Under the pieces are notes generated by a model. The model had not been told where the DNA came from, ran no database searches, and saw only the letters and a list, made by a program, of their open reading frames with translations. DNA of 6,419 nt from assembly GCA_947568605.1 (NCBI GenBank), contig CANOPV010000053.1:1-6419 (forward strand), in the 5' to 3' direction. Source of the stretch: an uncultured Clostridium sp. (lineage in GTDB: Bacteria > Bacillota > Clostridia > TANB77 > CAG-508). Made by a program: the position numbers and the translations under genes. This document shows, piece by piece, positions 6,101 to 6,419 of this stretch (its first letter is position 1; each line of letters starts with the position of its first letter).

Positions 6101-6419
6101 TCTTAAATACATACCTGTAATATTTTCATTTACTTCTTCATCTTCGATAATCTCTATACTAAATGACTTTTTTATTTCCTTTTTATCATAAGTTATTATT
6201 ATTTCTCCATTAGTTTTTTCAACATCTGGCTGATTATCTAAATCTATTCTTAAATTTGCTACTATTTTATCTCCACTAACAGAATAGTTTACTAATATAA
6301 ATCCTTCTAATGAAATACCTAAATTACTTACTTTTGACATAAAATCATTTATATTTTGTATTCCATCTATTCCTATACTTACTTTTGCTCCATTTCCTAT
6401 TGATTTTACATATATTCCA
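47..6419 (-). CDS. Giant modular cell-wall-anchored surface protein (SpaA/CnaB, SdrD-B-like and DUF11-like domains), 5'-partial
   Basis: The minus-strand frame is open from the right edge to TAA at 47-49. The first ATG (6338-6340) gives 2097 residues, but 26 more in-frame codons without a stop precede it (6341-6418). That ATG has no Shine-Dalgarno and no signal peptide follows it, so I treat the gene as missing its 5' end. Domain order from that Met: beta-rich stalk (1-299), thioester-like module (about 300-500), two CnaB-type domains (505-592, 651-765), SdrD-B-like domain (790-910), long spacer with a Pro/Cys/Trp-rich insert (1112-1185), DUF11-like domain (1383-1545), second SdrD-B-like (1546-1650), helical segment (1690-1800), second DUF11-like (1845-2010), TPPTG sorting signal (2057-2097). 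Such proteins are exported by Sec, linked to peptidoglycan by sortase and act in adhesion or as stalks. The specific ligand is unknown. No frameshift or internal stop is seen. The surface-anchored class is near certain; the precise function is not. Confidence 0.93.
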   Translation of the reverse strand, partial: GIYVKSIGNGAKVSIGIDGIQNINDFMSKVSNLGISLEGFILVNYSVSGDKIVANLRIDLDNQPDVEKTNGEIIITYDKKEIKKSFSIEIIEDEEVNENITGMYLRQGGRLIVSGGKIVSSGENGELAYIDWSSNEKIILQIRLKNSETLNNNSVALTGYTANLISSENGQYEFEFEKDEIEPGTKEVTLSIKTNKNGSQNISGIPIKNTGDDTIIISRVHGEMKDDGRYFIYINLEPNRDSKYNIDWCLKNIEVILDDDSEISLSSAMKVTGTQDTIAFEVLNPTSEEVAGKTFEITVIAEENDDEIDSKEATIKIESSDFEEYNLIITNQDEISNAQNKYGDAYQYGTTTEKLSFNSGEEFWQTEFVDNPNIINNNSIFCAAKGKHMDFHGVLNFFNAVELTEISEVEKYALIYLNEMPDTIFTQDSSRYYALQAYIWTTHLNEGPTLPTTEIQDGYVKYLEKAVEAAEEAVENGGILTLYDGRKIKIKSFSATYFEWEKSITSAGVEVTYTEGSRQPFLTFDYELGEKPGIQIKKVNEQGDPVEATFTILKWNEEGKLTELPDGSEFTTNEEGLTDIIPIEEGKYFISETNVEEGYKPTKQYVILNVDENGECEYEVNEAYDEALTTDGYVALPSGTNEPNGEKISNELDWNSAEVEEDGEIELLLELTNKYEIPPIKIIKVDQDGNKIGGKGGKFQVTIRSRDGKGNLSKTYELNEKGEIDISLVEEEITGTELEITVEEIFAPEGYDKLENNTNTFSIKLSEDNEWEVLESVEDENFNVSVSNSLIQMKIRNNKKEEPTTPGNGVQFPLLMSIQGKVWLDEPQGKNSEANGEYDSGDKLLEGITVKLYESDGVTEAKFADKNKVKDILSNQDNSKYLTSNLLKELQDKADKISSTNQTKTDANGNFYFGGLDPDKKYTVKFEYNGMRYSEIMASIGVEGCGTPSSIQTTAKAIEDSARRQELTEMFKKIGPYPNNYAGGLVFTQTEVENYIQNKELPQGVSASQMQKFIEDTKITAEIREIGGILEEAENALLQHNSEQYPGIISNFKFPIVKKQSDRVISYDEGAGAVQEWIDSLKILEGSTNVGYTIQAVECYKKTQIEYGGHPDHKATEQITPHIIYEGLYKSYIKGIENSGSVYVPSSTPGRCGWTPPKPSGVPSDQWHPTPCGGPVGVSISHEFHKNESKWACTKYYVDEGYSTGVEQDNDYWTRIAIFDINNEPLYDYDKTSGKKGIEDSKWGWIGLTDIDDNNITSQGGKEGLGKLYNMLVEKIEELEPKDQDLCVVYRPTVDLGLYDDVQKAVVTINKQTETYIYDKRAANGGIFKFGVNQYDIENSKNAKGNVEEAYSDYYQSLSNGEPDLGKNEVTEKKYDDIGIRKEDVNINKEGQGSITTNGNAIAGGYNDYDVSIEMVYRIKIYNQSAVSARVTNILDYYLDTFTFDGVYSNKECTQQIGSYSQATGEVKPQGYNVMNIELESEELQANGSYEIFVKLYMTEPKKTLGGDVLDEGYKTFNYAEINGYSTKIGVIDIDSSPGDLVPEKRFEEGPYDDDEGKSPTLIFKNPQGASRKMSGVVFEDIDTGKLGIQSYIGEKRNVDGTYTQGSDKPVAGAIVELIEVQENGSPLDSPTDVREGVRAQTKTKADGTFEFDKIVASNYILRYNYGNNYETILTKKNEVSGANLLNDTSYNGETYENTTQVKSAGDVYWYTNTTNGKSYAEDNKDRRKEVTNNFIELTNEKAEILNSWKDKVPNGRHPKSGKLLIDELIERASMFAETEKMLLDVEYHPRYEQKIVDTDGNGAYEKTYIMDNLNFGIKERERAEIQITKKVKEISIIDSSGQKITGGTEADLIAGKIKYIKMLPNTEENKGFVDMEIDQELLSGATLIVTYEITVTNTSEEGNTISNIQVINYVSNNLNYDGSYGENGRYGWTPITTDKAKEFINNTSLNTEQKENKIDLSTYQTILITTFDRIEPERSQTKTLTLEKNLSAQEESDFNYENQVEIVRSENQKGRGDYSSIYGNLDPETYTSRQGNLNWNHLDEKNGNGFRQEKTATADDITADSIREAEQDSGNAEEVIITPPTGAKGIVLQTYHYVLALIALITTAIGIIIIKKYIKIQK
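311..808 (-). other. DUF11-like beta-sandwich domain 2
   Basis: Residues about 1845-2010. The core LIVTYEITVTNTSEEGN matches the DUF11-type first strand well. It is followed by VINYVSNNLNYDGSYGENG, a stretch around RSQTKTLTLEKNLSAQEE, and FNYENQVEIVRSENQKGRGD. It is the last folded module before a polar, acidic linker (about 2011-2054) that would span the peptidoglycan. Confidence 0.75.
941..1273 (-). other. Helical linker segment after SdrD-B-like domain 2
   Basis: Residues about 1690-1800 read as amphipathic helix: DNKDRRKEVTNNFIELTNEK, AEILNSWKDK and LIDELIERASMFAETEKMLL, ending in the strand NLNFGIKERERAEIQITKKV. The 'RR.eV...f..Ltn..AEiL..w' and 'sMfAET' pattern recurs in large clostridial surface proteins as far as I recall, but I know no named domain or function for it. 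The closing 'l.fGikeReraei.i.K.v' strand leads into the last beta domain. Confidence 0.5.
1391..1705 (-). other. SdrD-B-like domain 2 (divergent)
   Basis: Residues about 1546-1650. The opening KMSGVVFEDIDTGK is followed by KPVAGAIVELIEVQENG, then TKTKADGTFEFDKIVASNY and ILRYNYGNNYE. This is the same strand order as the domain at 3611-3973 but with weaker matches, for example no clear acidic DSGD loop. It starts directly after the first DUF11-like domain, so it opens the second half of the duplicated module set. Confidence 0.7.
1706..2194 (-). other. DUF11-like beta-sandwich domain 1
   Basis: Residues about 1383-1545. The start, VSIEMVYRIKIYNQSA, resembles the 'v.Y.i.v.N.g' opening of DUF11/conserved-repeat domains. 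It continues with ILDYYLDTFTFDG, then FNYAEINGYST and IDIDSSPGDL followed by a short acidic stretch PYDDDEG. The 'YAEI..yS' and 'iD.DS.PGd' motifs recur in long clostridial surface proteins, from my knowledge of the family. Stalk function inferred. Confidence 0.7.
2786..3007 (-). other. Pro/Gly/Cys/Trp-rich insert within the spacer
   Basis: Residues about 1112-1185 differ in composition from the rest of the protein: Pro, Gly, Trp and His are frequent and three Cys (C1126, C1146, C1167) lie within 42 residues, with C1073 and C1261 flanking. The DNA here is visibly richer in G+C than its surroundings and includes codons such as CCC and ACG that are uncommon elsewhere in the gene. The preceding segment (about 906-1110) and the following one (1186-1262) look mixed alpha/beta and match no family I can name. 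A disulfide- or metal-stabilised loop is possible but unproven. Confidence 0.55.
3611..3973 (-). other. SdrD-B-like domain 1 with helical insertion
   Basis: Residues about 790-910 carry the hallmark order of SdrD B-like domains: SIQGKVWLDE, then NGEYDSGDKLLEGITVKLYE (acidic, possible calcium-binding loop), then TDANGNFYFGGLDPDKKY and VKFEYNG. Between the LYESDG strand and the TDANG strand lies an extra piece (about 836-878), rich in Lys, Asp, Leu and Ser, that looks alpha-helical and is not part of the usual compact domain. Stalk or spacer function is expected from the family. Confidence 0.8.
4046..4390 (-). other. SpaA/CnaB-type (prealbumin-like) domain 2
   Basis: Residues about 651-765 begin PPIKIIKVDQDGNKIGGKGG, the classic first strand with 'KvD.dG..i', continue through a turn at NEKGEIDI, and reach ITVEEIFAPEGYDKL, a canonical 'E...aPeGY' motif. 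K658 and E718 (or the adjacent E717) are candidates for the isopeptide bond by family analogy. It is joined to domain 1 by an acidic linker (about 593-650). Stalk role inferred. Confidence 0.85.
4565..4828 (-). other. SpaA/CnaB-type (prealbumin-like) domain 1
   Basis: Residues about 505-592 follow the SpaA/CnaB pattern. The first strand is GIQIKKVNEQGDPVEATFTI, then a Gly-turn TTNEEGLTDI, then KYFISETNVEEGYKPTKQYV. The last part matches the usual 'Y.i.Et.aP.GY' signature with V/E in place of A/P. By family analogy K512 and E566 are candidates for the intramolecular isopeptide bond. Such domains form rigid, protease-resistant stalk segments. Confidence 0.8.
4841..5443 (-). other. Candidate thioester (TQXA/TED-like) domain
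   Basis: Residues about 300-500 hold a Cys in the context SIFCAAKGKH (C356), followed 54 residues later by YALQAYIWTT (Q410). Class I thioester domains of Gram-positive adhesins pair an aromatic-Cys motif with a later Gln in a (T/V)QxA(I/V)W-like motif. The two side chains form an internal thioester that can bond covalently to host surface amines. The position, before the CnaB repeats and far from the wall anchor, fits an adhesin head. The Cys-Gln spacing is shorter than in the streptococcal examples I know, so this may be a compact variant or a relative without the bond. Family assignment rests on these motifs alone. Confidence 0.5.
5444..6419 (-). other. N-terminal beta-rich stalk region of the surface protein (partial)
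   Basis: This stretch (residues -26 to about 299) alternates hydrophobic and polar residues in beta-strand style, with Asn/Asp/Gly turns. Strand-like pieces include EIIITYDKKEIKK near 46-58, KIILQIRLKN at 111-120, and the EVTLSIKTNKNG segment near 161-172. It looks like about three Ig-like or similar beta-sandwich domains, but I recognise no specific family. There is no hydrophobic signal segment, which supports the true N-terminus being outside the window. One Cys (C223) is present. No catalytic motif is visible. Confidence 0.5.

Noticed and set aside
6338..6365. Promoter or ribosome site in front of the ATG at 6338-6340
   Set aside because: No AGGAGG-like site lies 5-12 bases upstream and the frame continues open through the region. 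AT-rich promoter-like matches here are uninformative.
1..6419. CRISPR array, tRNA, rRNA, riboswitch or insertion sequence
   Set aside because: No regularly spaced direct repeats, structured RNA or transposase-like coding was seen on either strand. The window is taken up by one coding frame.

Overview
The window is almost entirely one very long gene on the minus strand, read from the right edge down to a TAA at 47-49. The product is a modular, secreted, cell-wall-anchored surface protein (adhesin or stalk type) of a low-GC Gram-positive bacterium. The DNA is strongly AT-rich, Lys/Asn/Ile/Glu codons are frequent and A/T-ending, and the C-terminus is a sortase-type sorting signal. SpaA/CnaB-like, SdrD-B-like and DUF11-like modules in one chain with a TPPTG-type anchor are typical of uncultured gut Clostridia (Bacillota). 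That taxonomic placement is inference; no marker gene is present.

Layout in protein order, from high to low coordinates. Residue numbers count from the ATG at 6338-6340, which is probably NOT the true start because the frame stays open to the right edge. (1) Residues -26 to about 299 (6419-5444): beta-rich stalk, no signal peptide. (2) About 300-500 (5443-4841): thioester-domain-like module with a Cys356/Gln410 pair. (3) About 505-592 and 651-765: two SpaA/CnaB-type domains with candidate Lys/Glu isopeptide residues. (4) About 790-1545: an SdrD-B-like domain with a helical insertion, a long spacer with a Pro/Cys/Trp-rich insert, then a DUF11-like domain. (5) About 1546-2010: a second, degenerate copy of the same order of modules. 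(6) 2057-2097: TPPTG motif, hydrophobic segment and basic tail.

Below position 47 lies 46 bp of non-coding DNA. It carries a GC-rich perfect inverted repeat (2-8 / 13-19) that stands out against the AT-rich background and touches the window edge. It may be one arm of a dispersed palindromic repeat and/or the gene's transcription terminator. There is no second gene, tRNA, rRNA, CRISPR array or mobile-element gene. Other open frames, mainly Leu/Phe-rich ones on the plus strand, are antisense shadows of the large gene.

The overall picture is a covalently anchored surface protein: a C-terminal wall anchor, a tandem stalk of beta-sandwich modules and, toward the N-terminus, a possible thioester adhesin head. 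No sortase, pilin partner or regulator is visible here.
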